64,000 bases of DNA from an uncultured Bacilli bacterium (lineage in GTDB: Bacteria > Bacillota_I > Bacilli_A > RF39 > UBA660), in assembly GCA_910584165.1 (NCBI GenBank), contig CAJTZU010000001.1, positions 248,001-312,000 of the forward strand. Direction: 5' to 3'. A program made the position numbers and the translations under genes. The stretch's first letter is position 1. The number at the start of each line of letters is the position of its first letter. Below are positions 16,104-24,627 of the stretch, piece by piece. Below the pieces are notes generated by a model. It had not been told where the DNA came from. It saw only the letters and a program-made list of their open reading frames with translations, and made no database searches.

Positions 16104-17303
16104 TTACAAATTCTGAAAGAAATTAACTAACTGAGATAACCCCATTTTATGGGAAGCTTTTAAATAAATAATAGAATAATCTTTTAAAGAAATAGTTTTC
16201 AAATATTCTTTTAGTTCTTCAATACTATAAAAATGTGGTTTATTCTTTAAGTAAGAAGTCTCTTCTCCCATTGTTATTACATTTAAATCATCATACTTTT
16301 GAATTTCCTGATAAACTTTTTCATGAACTCTCTGACTAAATTTTCCTAACTCCAAAATATCTCCTAATATCACTAATTTTTTACCATCATAATGAGAAAT
16401 AACATCTAAACCATAACAAATAGATTCATAAGACGCATTATAAGCATCATCAATAAGTAAAATATTATTTATTTTTATTGGTTGCATTCTAGAAGGAACA
16501 CCTGAAAATGATTCTAATCTTTTCCTAATGTCTTCTTTTGTATACCCTAGATATTCGCATACCTTACAAGCTAAACTTACATTAATTGCGGGAAGTGAGG
16601 CAATAGAAGGATATTCCTCTTTTACTTGGTAGCCTGACACATGTTTTAAATATCTATCCAATTGATTTACAAAAAGAGTAATAGATGGTGTAGCTTCCAC
16701 TAACTCCATCTTTGCTTTAAAAATTGCTTTCCTACTCCCCAAATTACCAATATGAGCAGTTCCAATATTCGTAATAATTCCAATATCAGGTTTGGCTAAA
16801 GAAGATAAATGATAAATTTCTCCTGCATGATTCATCCCCATCTCTAAAACTAAATAGTCATAATTATTATTAAGTTTTAATAGAGTTTTAGGTACCCCAA
16901 TGTGATTATTTTCACTTTCTTTATTTGCCAAAACTTTGTTATTAGAAGATAATAGAAATTTCAACAATTCCTTTGTACTAGTTTTTCCATTACTTCCTGT
17001 AATAGCAATTACTTTACCCTTAAATTCTTTTCTTTTTAAGCTTCCTAAAGAATCTAGCGTTGCTAATATATTTTTCACCCTTAAAATAGGAATATCTTTT
17101 CTATTAACATTTTCTTCGCAAATAATAGTGACTGCTCCTAAAGAAAGTGCTTCTTCTATATATTGATTTCCTTTTCCATAAACTAAAAAAGCATCTTGAG
17201 GATTTATTTCTTTACTATCCATTTTTATCTCTTTAATATCTATATTTTTCCAATTACCAATCAATTCTGCTTGTAGATAGTCTCGTAAGTCATAAAGTCG
17301 CAA
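16104..17303 (-). CDS. murF: UDP-N-acetylmuramoyl-tripeptide--D-alanyl-D-alanine ligase
   Basis: MurF joins D-Ala-D-Ala to the UDP-MurNAc-tripeptide in the cytoplasm. The 399-residue protein has the Mur ligase ATP loop ITGSNGKTSTKE, the MurF-typical LEMGMNHAGEI, TNIGTAHIGNLGS, the ribose-side IDDAYNAS and the C-terminal GDILELG. It is a little shorter than the usual ~450 residues. A GTG at 17324 lacks a ribosome site, whereas a TTG at 17303 has GGAAAGGG eight bases upstream and gives a normal start (RLYDLRDYLQ), so I prefer 17303. It follows the UPF0154 gene. Presence implies a peptidoglycan wall. Confidence 0.9.
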   Translation of the reverse strand: MRLYDLRDYLQAELIGNWKNIDIKEIKMDSKEINPQDAFLVYGKGNQYIEEALSLGAVTIICEENVNRKDIPILRVKNILATLDSLGSLKRKEFKGKVIAITGSNGKTSTKELLKFLLSSNNKVLANKESENNHIGVPKTLLKLNNNYDYLVLEMGMNHAGEIYHLSSLAKPDIGIITNIGTAHIGNLGSRKAIFKAKMELVEATPSITLFVNQLDRYLKHVSGYQVKEEYPSIASLPAINVSLACKVCEYLGYTKEDIRKRLESFSGVPSRMQPIKINNILLIDDAYNASYESICYGLDVISHYDGKKLVILGDILELGKFSQRVHEKVYQEIQKYDDLNVITMGEETSYLKNKPHFYSIEELKEYLKTISLKDYSIIYLKASHKMGLSQLVNFFQNL

Positions 17304-17334
17304 AAAAACACCCTTTCCAGCCACAAAAAAATGG

Positions 17335-17553
17335 CTAGTCCATATATTTAGCCATTGATTTCATCATTTGATTAATTTGTTTTTGACTTGGTGTACGCCC
17401 CATTTGCATCATCATCGTACGAATCATTTGTTCATTTATTGGTGGATTTTTCTTCATATATTTTTGCATATATTTACGTGCTACAAAAAATCCGATAATT
17501 GCACCTATTATAAGACCTATTAATACATATCCTAACCTTGCTAAAAGACTCAT
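17335..17553 (-). CDS. UPF0154 (YneF-like) small membrane protein
   Basis: The 72-residue protein has one N-terminal membrane helix with GLIIGAIIGFFVARKYMQKYM. The conserved tail KNPPINEQMIRTMMMQMGRT, then PSQKQINQMMK, defines UPF0154. Length matches the family once the ATG at 17553 is used (AAGGGATGG upstream) instead of one three codons earlier. Function is unknown. In Bacillus, yneF lies just after tkt in the lexA region, and here it also follows tkt, which supports conserved synteny. Confidence 0.9.
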   Translation of the reverse strand: MSLLARLGYVLIGLIIGAIIGFFVARKYMQKYMKKNPPINEQMIRTMMMQMGRTPSQKQINQMMKSMAKYMD

Positions 17554-17634
17554 TTTATCCATCCCTTCATACAGATTATTTTACTAAATAATGACTAAAA
17601 ATACAAGACTTATTTCATTTTATTCTTTTTATTA

Positions 17635-17667
17635 AATAAAAAGAACTATTGTTGTCTCAATAGTTCT
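17635..17667 (-). terminator. Intrinsic terminator of tkt
   Basis: Minus strand AGAACTATTG-AGACAA-CAATAGTTCT followed by TTTTTATTT, overlapping the tkt stop codon. Confidence 0.88.
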
Positions 17668-19631
17668 AGAATTCTATATTTTATTTTTTCATAACTAAAA
17701 TTCATTGCTTCTAACACTTCATCTTTTGTACCACTCGCTCCAAAAGATTCTAGACCAATAATATATTTTGAATTGTTGATAAGTCTATGCCATCCAAATG
17801 GTGAACCTGCCTCTATTGCTATTTTTAAAGTATTTGGAGGCAACACACTTTCTTGGTACTCCCTATTCATTTCTAAAAAGTTTTCCATGCATGGTACACT
17901 TACCACTCTAATTCCAGATTCTCCCATACGAGCAAACTCTAAAGCCAAATTTTTAGCGACATGAACTTCAGTTCCAGTTGCTAATAAAATTAATTTTAAA
18001 GGAGTTGTCTCTTGATGAAGAATATAAGCACCATTCATAGCTTTGACAGCATCCGACATTTCCATTACTTCCACTTCATTACGAGCAAGAATTAAAGAAC
18101 TTGGGTTTTCATTAGAATTTAAAATTCTTTGCCAGCAACCTAATAATTCTTTCGCATCTGCGGGACGGTAGACTTTCATATTAGGAATAGACCTTAACAT
18201 AGCTAATTGCTCAATAGGTTGATGAGTTGGACCATCAGGACCAACAGAAATCGAATCATGAGTATAAATGTAGGTTACTGGAAGCCTCATAAGTGCTGAC
18301 ATACGCATAGCTGGTTTTAAATAATCAGAAAAACTTAGAAAAGTAGAACCATAAGGTTTTAAATTGACCAAAGCTAAACCATTTAAGATAGCGCCCATCG
18401 CATGCTCACGAACTCCAAACCAAATATTATTACCATTAAAGTTATCAGCAGAAATATCAGCAAATTCAGAAACATAAGTCATAGTTGTAGAGCCTAAATC
18501 GGCGCTTCCTCCTACAAATGTCTTAATATTTTTATTTAATGATTGTATAAATAATTTATTAGTTTCCCTTAAAGCTTGTTTTGTATGAACTTTAAAATCA
18601 AATTTCAAATCAAACAAATTATATTGGAAATTATTATGAAATAAATAATTAGCAACTGTATTATTTCCATCTCCGATTTTAGATACATACTCTTGATAAA
18701 GTTGTGTCCATTCCATATATCTTCTATTCACACGGTTGGCAATATAACTTCTAAATTTAGTACAAGCATCCGTATTTACATAAAAAGTTTCTACAGTAGG
18801 AAGACCTAATTTAGACTTTAACTGTTGAATATCTTCCTCCGTTAAATCTTTTCCATGAATCGTATTTTGTCCCTCTAATAAAGAGCCATTTCCTATTTTT
18901 GTTTTGATTTCTATAAGAGTCGGTAAAGAAGACTTCTTTGCTTTTTCAATCGCTCTATCTATTTCTGAAATCTTCTCTCCTTCTTTTACTAAAAGAGTAT
19001 TCCATCCTAAAGATTCAAATCGACCTCTTACATTTTCAGTAAAAGTTTTAGAAACAGGGCCATCTAAACTAATATCATTCGAATCATATAAAACAATTAA
19101 ATTATTCAACTTTAAATTTCCTGCTAAAGAGGCAGCTTCATAAGAAATTCCTTCCATAAGATCACCATCACCTACTAATGTATAAACATAGTAGTCAACT
19201 AAGCTTTTGGTAGGATTAATTCTATACCTTTCTTTTAATATCTTTTCTCCAATGGCCATTCCAACAGCATTTGCAAACCCTTGCCCTAATGGTCCAGTAG
19301 AGCAATCTACACCTGGCGTCATTCCTTTTTCTGGATGCCCTGGTGTTTTGGAAGAAAGACGCCTAAATGATTTTAAATCATCAATTGTTAAAGCATATCC
19401 AACCATAAATAAGGTAGCATATAACAAAGCAGAGCCATGACCAGCAGACATTACAAAACGGTCTCTATTTACCCAATTACTATCACTGGTATTGATATTA
19501 ATATGATTTTTATACAAAGTATATAGGGTGGGAGCAGCACCAAGAACAATTCCTGGATGTCCCGATTTTGCATTATGAATCATATCAATTCCTAACCCTT
19601 TAATATTTGCAATTACTTCATTATCATTCAT
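17646..19631 (-). CDS. tkt: Transketolase
   Basis: This 661-residue thiamine diphosphate enzyme moves two-carbon units between ketose and aldose phosphates in the non-oxidative pentose phosphate pathway. The N-terminal domain has HNAKSGHPG, SAGHGSALLYA, GPLGQG and the ThDP/Mg motif GDGDLMEG. The middle domain has FGVREHAMGAI, and HDSISVGPDGPTHQP carries the substrate-binding His. Length is standard. AGGAGATG precedes the ATG. It lies 45 bases after a small SOS-box-controlled membrane protein gene, so read-through from that LexA-controlled promoter is possible. Confidence 0.97.
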   Translation of the reverse strand: MNDNEVIANIKGLGIDMIHNAKSGHPGIVLGAAPTLYTLYKNHININTSDSNWVNRDRFVMSAGHGSALLYATLFMVGYALTIDDLKSFRRLSSKTPGHPEKGMTPGVDCSTGPLGQGFANAVGMAIGEKILKERYRINPTKSLVDYYVYTLVGDGDLMEGISYEAASLAGNLKLNNLIVLYDSNDISLDGPVSKTFTENVRGRFESLGWNTLLVKEGEKISEIDRAIEKAKKSSLPTLIEIKTKIGNGSLLEGQNTIHGKDLTEEDIQQLKSKLGLPTVETFYVNTDACTKFRSYIANRVNRRYMEWTQLYQEYVSKIGDGNNTVANYLFHNNFQYNLFDLKFDFKVHTKQALRETNKLFIQSLNKNIKTFVGGSADLGSTTMTYVSEFADISADNFNGNNIWFGVREHAMGAILNGLALVNLKPYGSTFLSFSDYLKPAMRMSALMRLPVTYIYTHDSISVGPDGPTHQPIEQLAMLRSIPNMKVYRPADAKELLGCWQRILNSNENPSSLILARNEVEVMEMSDAVKAMNGAYILHQETTPLKLILLATGTEVHVAKNLALEFARMGESGIRVVSVPCMENFLEMNREYQESVLPPNTLKIAIEAGSPFGWHRLINNSKYIIGLESFGASGTKDEVLEAMNFSYEKIKYRILELLRQQ

Positions 19632-19676
19632 ATTAACATCTCCTATTCTAGAGATATTATATCAAAGTTTTAAAAA

Positions 19677-19835
19677 TTAATAAAGAGAATTCATCTCTAC
19701 ATTTTCTATAGAACTTAAAGATTGATACTCCATTTTTTTATTACCAAGACTTCCTAAAGAGGCAATTAAAAGTAATAACATACCAAATATAAATAGTACA
19801 TAATTATCCCTTACAAAATTTCTCATTGTTTCCAT
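19677..19835 (-). CDS. Small SOS-regulated membrane protein (YneA-position analogue)
   Basis: This 52-residue gene starts at the ATG at 19835 behind GGAGTGAT and ends in TAA at 19677. The product begins METMRNFVRDNYVLFIFG, with one membrane helix (about residues 13-30, YVLFIFGMLLLLIASLGS) and a short polar tail. It is divergent from lexA, and its promoter contains a LexA-type box. In Bacillus the same position holds yneA, an SOS-induced cell-division inhibitor with a helix plus LysM domain; here the LysM part is absent. A role as a division inhibitor is inferred from position and regulation only. Confidence 0.8.
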   Translation of the reverse strand: METMRNFVRDNYVLFIFGMLLLLIASLGSLGNKKMEYQSLSSIENVEMNSLY

Positions 19836-19860
19836 ATTATCACTCCTTCAATCTGTTTTC

Positions 19861-19889
19861 ATTTTAACACGAACAAATATTCGTGTCAA
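19861..19889 (-). promoter_or_regulatory. Promoter of the small SOS membrane protein gene with LexA box in the spacer
   Basis: TTGACA (19889-19884), a 17-base spacer and TAAAAT (19866-19861) on the minus strand. The spacer is occupied by the inverted repeat CGAACAAATATTCG (19870-19883), close to the Gram-positive SOS box CGAACNNNNGTTCG, so bound LexA would block the promoter. Confidence 0.8.
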
Positions 19890-19908
19890 TAGTTTTTTCT
19901 ATTTTTAG

Positions 19909-19922
19909 CAAACATTCGTTTG
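19909..19922. promoter_or_regulatory. LexA (SOS) box at the lexA promoter
   Basis: CAAACATTCGTTTG is a perfect five-base inverted repeat with a four-base centre, matching the Gram-positive SOS consensus. It overlaps the -35 box of lexA, as expected for autoregulation. Confidence 0.82.
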
Positions 19923-19948
19923 ACATTTACAATACACTATGATAAAAT
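19920..19948 (+). promoter_or_regulatory. lexA promoter
   Basis: TTGACA (19920-19925), a 17-base spacer and TAAAAT (19943-19948), followed by AGGAGG five bases before the lexA ATG. Confidence 0.75.
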
Positions 19949-19972
19949 GAAATTAATACATAGGAGGAATAT

Positions 19973-20590
19973 ATGGATAAATTAACAAAAAGACAAGAAG
20001 ATACTTTACAGTTTGTAAAAGAATATATAGTTTCTCATGGATATCCACCAACAGTAAGAGAGATTGCAACCGCACTTAAGGTATCCTCTCCTGCTACGAT
20101 TCAAGCCCATTTAGATGGTTTAGCTGAAAAAGGATATATCAAAAAAGGTTCCAATAAAAATAGAACAATTGAGTTAATGGTCAACAATGAATTCATTCCA
20201 AGAAATGAAAGTGTTGTAGATGTTCCATTACTTGGAAAGATTACCGCTGGAAGTCCTATTGAAGCTATTCAAAATCCAGACGAATATTTTTCTCTACCTT
20301 CTTATTTAATTCCCAAAGATAAAGAAGTATTTACTTTAAAAGTTAGTGGAGAAAGTATGATTAATGCTGGTATTCATGATGGTGATATTATTATTGTTGA
20401 GAGAAGAAACACAGCTAGAAATGGCGAAATTGTAGTAGCAATGACCGAAGAAAATGAAGTTACTTTAAAAACATTTTATAAAGAAAAAAATCATTTTCGA
20501 TTACAACCTGAAAATGATACTATGGAACCTATTATTTTAGAAAACGTATTTATTTTAGGAAAAGCGATTGGGTTATATCGAAAAATATAA
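19973..20590 (+). CDS. lexA: LexA SOS repressor
   Basis: This 205-residue repressor of the DNA-damage response is inactivated by RecA-stimulated self-cleavage. The N-terminal winged helix-turn-helix (GYPPTVREIATALKVSSPAT) binds SOS boxes. The cleavage bond Ala92-Gly93 lies in KITAGSP, and the catalytic pair is Ser128 (SGESM) and Lys166 (VTLKTF). It is divergent from a small membrane protein gene; both promoters carry a LexA-type box, so it probably represses itself and that gene. Length is standard. Confidence 0.97.
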   Translation: MDKLTKRQEDTLQFVKEYIVSHGYPPTVREIATALKVSSPATIQAHLDGLAEKGYIKKGSNKNRTIELMVNNEFIPRNESVVDVPLLGKITAGSPIEAIQNPDEYFSLPSYLIPKDKEVFTLKVSGESMINAGIHDGDIIIVERRNTARNGEIVVAMTEENEVTLKTFYKEKNHFRLQPENDTMEPIILENVFILGKAIGLYRKI

Positions 20591-20620
20591 AAGAGGAAGA
20601 CTTATAAATCTTCCTCTTTT
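20589..20620. terminator. Bidirectional intrinsic terminator after lexA
   Basis: AAAAGAGGAAGA and TCTTCCTCTTTT form a twelve-base stem with flanking A and T tracts. It serves lexA and the convergent gene ending at 20602. Confidence 0.88.
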
Positions 20621-21891
20621 AATATAGTATATTTTTTTTCTTTAACAAATTTTGGTTGTAATAAAATTAAAGCTGTTAAAAACACTTCTAATCCTGCTAA
20701 AATTAGCATCACTAATGGTTGATCATAAAATGTGCTTGCAATTTGATAAATGATAGAACTCTCTTTAAAAGCTTTAGATATTTGATAAAAAAGTGGTACA
20801 CCAAGTAACAATATCATATCTAATGTCCAAAACTTTTCAATAATTGTTAAATTTTGGCTTAAATCTTTTTCAAACTTTAAAGTTTTAGAATTATTTACAA
20901 AAACCTCAGCATAAAATAAGAAAATAATCGAAGTGGCCACCCACCTACTTAAATCATAAAAATCTTGATATAGATATGTTTTACCTTCTATAGAAATAAA
21001 TTTCATAGCTTCATATAATCTTTCAAACACTCCCAATAAATAATACTCTCCAAAAATAATCACACAATAAATAGCAAATGGAAGTACTATAAATTTTACT
21101 CTTGTCATCTGTTTTTTCTTAATAGTAGAATTCAAAAAACTATAATAAACTGAAAAGATAAGCATAACAAACAATATACCAATTAAAATTAAAGGAGTAA
21201 AGCCTGTATTCCATAATTCTCCATATAAATATTCACCAACATAATCATTAGTTGCTGGTACAAAATAAGACACTACTACTTCTAAACAGTAAATTAGAAA
21301 AACACCTAGAAAAGTAAGAAGAGGTAAAATCAAAATTCCAACCTTTAATTGCTCTTTTAAAACATTTGGTTTCTTCTCTACTTCTATTTCACCTTTTTGA
21401 TATTTTTCTAAATAATCTTTCATCAAACCTTGTGTTTCTTCTAATTTTCTTTGGTGCTCACTAATTTCTTCTTCAACTACCTCTTTTCTTTCTTCTTGCA
21501 TAATCGCCATTTTTTGGTATTTAGAAACATCCTGATAAGTATTTGGGCGCTCTAACAGACGTACCAATCCCTCACCAGTTTTGGTAAAGTTATAAAATCC
21601 CATTGTGATTAGCATAGATAAAAATTCCGCATTAGAATATGATTTCGTCTGTTCTAGCAAAATAATGGTTTTAGTAGGATCAAAGAAATCCCTAAAATCC
21701 TTCCATACACTTAATTGAAACGCATCTTTTAAAGCAGTAATATCTAAAATTAAATAGTCAAACTCTAATTTACTTAGAGTTCTAATACAATCAGTTGCAG
21801 AATAATATCCTTGAGCATATTTGTAATCTGTATCCCCTATTTTACTAGATTCTACTACCTCTTTTAATTTATTAGAGATAACTACAATCAT
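20602..21891 (-). CDS. Polytopic membrane protein with N-terminal receiver-like domain, unknown function
   Basis: The 429-residue protein begins with a ~125-residue alpha/beta domain (MIVVISNKLKEVV, FDYLILDITALKD, TKTIILLEQTKSY). It looks like a CheY-type or Rossmann domain, but the usual phosphorylation and Lys/Thr sites cannot be confirmed. A charged coiled-coil stretch follows (about 130-175, EERKEVVEEEISEHQRKLEE), then about six membrane helices. AGGAG precedes the ATG. It is the downstream partner, 13 bases away, of another six-helix protein. I recognise no family. Confidence 0.75.
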   Translation of the reverse strand: MIVVISNKLKEVVESSKIGDTDYKYAQGYYSATDCIRTLSKLEFDYLILDITALKDAFQLSVWKDFRDFFDPTKTIILLEQTKSYSNAEFLSMLITMGFYNFTKTGEGLVRLLERPNTYQDVSKYQKMAIMQEERKEVVEEEISEHQRKLEETQGLMKDYLEKYQKGEIEVEKKPNVLKEQLKVGILILPLLTFLGVFLIYCLEVVVSYFVPATNDYVGEYLYGELWNTGFTPLILIGILFVMLIFSVYYSFLNSTIKKKQMTRVKFIVLPFAIYCVIIFGEYYLLGVFERLYEAMKFISIEGKTYLYQDFYDLSRWVATSIIFLFYAEVFVNNSKTLKFEKDLSQNLTIIEKFWTLDMILLLGVPLFYQISKAFKESSIIYQIASTFYDQPLVMLILAGLEVFLTALILLQPKFVKEKKYTILKEEDL

Positions 21892-21904
21892 AATATCACT
21901 ACTC

Positions 21905-23728
21905 CTATAATTTTTTCTCTTCTAACTTACTAAATAATAAAATGCCAGCTGATAATACAAAACTTGCGATAATAACTATCCATTCAAAATTATCATAACT
22001 ATAAATAATTCCTAATTTATCATTCCAAATATCTAACCCACAAGCCTGACATCCAACTGAAATAGCTGGTAACACTAAAGTATAGACACACCATAGAGAA
22101 CCTACCATTTCTACTAAATTAAGACGTTTCCTTTTTAAAACTGTTTTATCTGTTCTCATAAAAGAAATTAGCCATACAAAGGAACTTATAAAATAAGCAA
22201 TTGCTACATAATAAAGAAAGTAAAAAGCAACTTGAATTAAAATTTCAGAATCTACCATATCCGTTAAAATATCATTAGTAAGCATTGGTACTAATTTCTG
22301 TAAACTATAAAAAGTTCCTGAAAAAATAGTAAGAGATGCTATGGCATGTTTACTAATATACTTCGTTTTTGCTGCCATAGAATCTAAAACTGTAGAAGCT
22401 CCAATTAATGTTAAAAATAAGACTACAGCAAATTCTGCATAAAACATATAATCGCCTAAAGTTTTACCAATTTCTTGTAATAAGTTTGCTTTATCTAATC
22501 CCCAAAAAATTAACATAACAATTCCTAAAAAAAGTAAAGACGTAATCGGTATTCTTAAAAATCCTTTTAATATTTTAGAAATAATACAAGCCAAACCTTT
22601 TTGTGGGTCTTGATTCATTTCATCTGGGTTCCCATTTAAATTTTGACCAGTAATAGCTTGTACACGTGAATCTATATTTTCAGAATTTAAAGCATAAGAA
22701 TAAGAATTAGAAGAAGCACTTCCAGCTACCATTCCAGGTAAAGCATTCATATTCATAGTATTATAACTCTGATTCATCATAGCATTATTATCATAATAAC
22801 TTTGGTTTAGATTGCCACCATAAGAATTTGCCATATAATTATTTTGACTATAATCAGGGTTCATAGTAGTCATTGGTTGCTGAAAACTCTGTGTATTGTC
22901 AAATGACTGATTTTGTGGATACATATTATTCATCGAATTATTATAATTTGCAGGTGCAAAATTAGAAGCAGCCTCCTGTCCAAAAATAGCAGTAGGATTT
23001 GGATTCATATTCGTATTTGGCATTGGAGTTGGTACAACTGGTGGCTGTGATTGTGGATCTACAAAATCTGGGCTTGCCATTGGAATAGCATCTGGAGAAA
23101 TAGGTGCAGAAGAATCTCCCCCATAAATGTTTGCAAAAGGGTCTACTAGCGGCTTTTTTTCTTGAACAGGTGCTGGTGTAGTATCTATCGGCTGATTAGC
23201 ATAGGGATTAAAATTAGGTTCTGATGGTTGCTCTGGTGGCAAAGCACTCGTTTGTTTTGGCTTATCTATAATACTAGTGGCAACGACTTTAGAATTATTT
23301 AAAAAATTCTCCTTAGTTTCATCAATAGGTCCCTCTTCTTCATCACAATAGGTTAAAAGAACCTCCATTGCTACATTAATCTTTGTTATCTGAGAATTAC
23401 TTAAAGTCAAACTTGCAGCTTGTTTTTTAAACTCTTCCATATCAGCAATAACTTCTGATCTATTCTTTTTAACATTTGTTTCTACTACATGGAAATTCGC
23501 ATCTACATCTTTTCCTATTTTATAAATAGAATACTGACACTGAAAATTAGTATTAATGGTACTAATAGCAGAAGAAAGGTACTTACGTACCTGCCCTTTA
23601 AATTTTTCGGTTTCTTCTTCTAACTTCTTGTTCAATTCCTGTGGATCTTGAATAGAATTTTTTAATTCCTCTACTTTAGACTTATAAACCTCTTTTTCCT
23701 GTAAAAATAACTCTAAATTTGCAAACAT
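21905..23728 (-). CDS. Membrane protein with coiled-coil head and Pro/Asn/Gln-rich linker, unknown function
   Basis: The 607-residue protein has three parts. A helical, coiled-coil-prone N-terminal ~145 residues starts MFANLELFLQEKEVYKSKVE. A low-complexity linker of roughly 230 residues is rich in Pro, Asn, Gln, Ser, Met and Tyr (for example QPPVVPTPMPNTNMNPNP). About six membrane helices form the C-terminal third. There is no signal peptide, so the head and linker should be cytoplasmic. It precedes another six-helix protein by 13 bases and follows a nucleotidyltransferase gene. It could be a membrane scaffold; this is inference. Confidence 0.75.
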   Translation of the reverse strand: MFANLELFLQEKEVYKSKVEELKNSIQDPQELNKKLEEETEKFKGQVRKYLSSAISTINTNFQCQYSIYKIGKDVDANFHVVETNVKKNRSEVIADMEEFKKQAASLTLSNSQITKINVAMEVLLTYCDEEEGPIDETKENFLNNSKVVATSIIDKPKQTSALPPEQPSEPNFNPYANQPIDTTPAPVQEKKPLVDPFANIYGGDSSAPISPDAIPMASPDFVDPQSQPPVVPTPMPNTNMNPNPTAIFGQEAASNFAPANYNNSMNNMYPQNQSFDNTQSFQQPMTTMNPDYSQNNYMANSYGGNLNQSYYDNNAMMNQSYNTMNMNALPGMVAGSASSNSYSYALNSENIDSRVQAITGQNLNGNPDEMNQDPQKGLACIISKILKGFLRIPITSLLFLGIVMLIFWGLDKANLLQEIGKTLGDYMFYAEFAVVLFLTLIGASTVLDSMAAKTKYISKHAIASLTIFSGTFYSLQKLVPMLTNDILTDMVDSEILIQVAFYFLYYVAIAYFISSFVWLISFMRTDKTVLKRKRLNLVEMVGSLWCVYTLVLPAISVGCQACGLDIWNDKLGIIYSYDNFEWIVIIASFVLSAGILLFSKLEEKKL

Positions 23729-23736
23729 AATATCAC

Positions 23737-24627
23737 CTAATATAGATTATTTGGATATTCTCCTTTATCTACTAACCCTTTTATATAATCTTTTAATTCT
23801 TCTAAATCTGTAGGATAGGTAATTCCTTTCCAAACAGAATCTGTATCTAACACTTCACAAGTAATTTCTTTTCTTTTAATGCTGTCAAAGACAACGTCTG
23901 GAATTAAAAACTCCCCTTTTTCCAAATCTGTTGACTTTTCTAAAAATGTTTTAAACTCTCTTTCTAATATTGAAAATAAGTTTGGATAGAATAAAAACAT
24001 ATTCATAGATACTTTACTATTCTCTGGTACAATAAATGCTTCACTACCATCTAATGGGGTAGCAATCATTTGACCATCTTTTTTCTCAACGCTTGATTCA
24101 ATCAATTTTGTTAAATTTTTTCCGTCTACTTCACAGACACCACGCTTTACGGCGCCATTTTCCGTTAAAGTATTAGCGACTCTATAACCAATTAAAGCAT
24201 ATTCTGTATCTTTATGATTTCCTCTTAAATAATTTCCAGCTTCTTGATAAGCTTGAGAACCATAAAAATCATCTGCATTAATAATTAGAAAAGGCTCTTT
24301 CACTACCTCTTTGCAACACAAGATAGCATGACCTGTTCCTAATGGTTTTACACGTGTAGAAGGAATTTCTATTCCATCAGGGATATTATCATTCTTTTGG
24401 AATACATACTCTACTTCTATTTTTCCTTCTATTCTTAATCCTATCGTATTTCTAAATAAATCGTAATTTTCTTCTTTTATAATAAAAACTACTTTTGTAA
24501 AACCAGCCCTAATCGCATCATAAATGGAATAATCAATAATAAATTCTCCATTTGGTCCTACTGGCTCAATTTGTTTTAACCCCCCGAAACGGCTACCCAT
24601 TCCTGCCGCCATAATTACTAATGTCAT
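23737..24627 (-). CDS. Sugar-phosphate nucleotidyltransferase family protein
   Basis: The 296-residue protein has the nucleotidyltransferase start LVIMAAGMGSRFGGLKQIEP (the GxGxRF...K pocket) and the metal-binding NADDFYG. Later LIPDVVFDSI and DTDSVWKGITYP resemble UTP-glucose-1-phosphate-type or NDP-sugar synthases. The exact nucleotide and sugar cannot be assigned. AGGAGG precedes the ATG, which overlaps the truB stop by four bases, so it is probably translationally coupled to truB although unrelated in function. Confidence 0.85.
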   Translation of the reverse strand: MTLVIMAAGMGSRFGGLKQIEPVGPNGEFIIDYSIYDAIRAGFTKVVFIIKEENYDLFRNTIGLRIEGKIEVEYVFQKNDNIPDGIEIPSTRVKPLGTGHAILCCKEVVKEPFLIINADDFYGSQAYQEAGNYLRGNHKDTEYALIGYRVANTLTENGAVKRGVCEVDGKNLTKLIESSVEKKDGQMIATPLDGSEAFIVPENSKVSMNMFLFYPNLFSILEREFKTFLEKSTDLEKGEFLIPDVVFDSIKRKEITCEVLDTDSVWKGITYPTDLEELKDYIKGLVDKGEYPNNLY

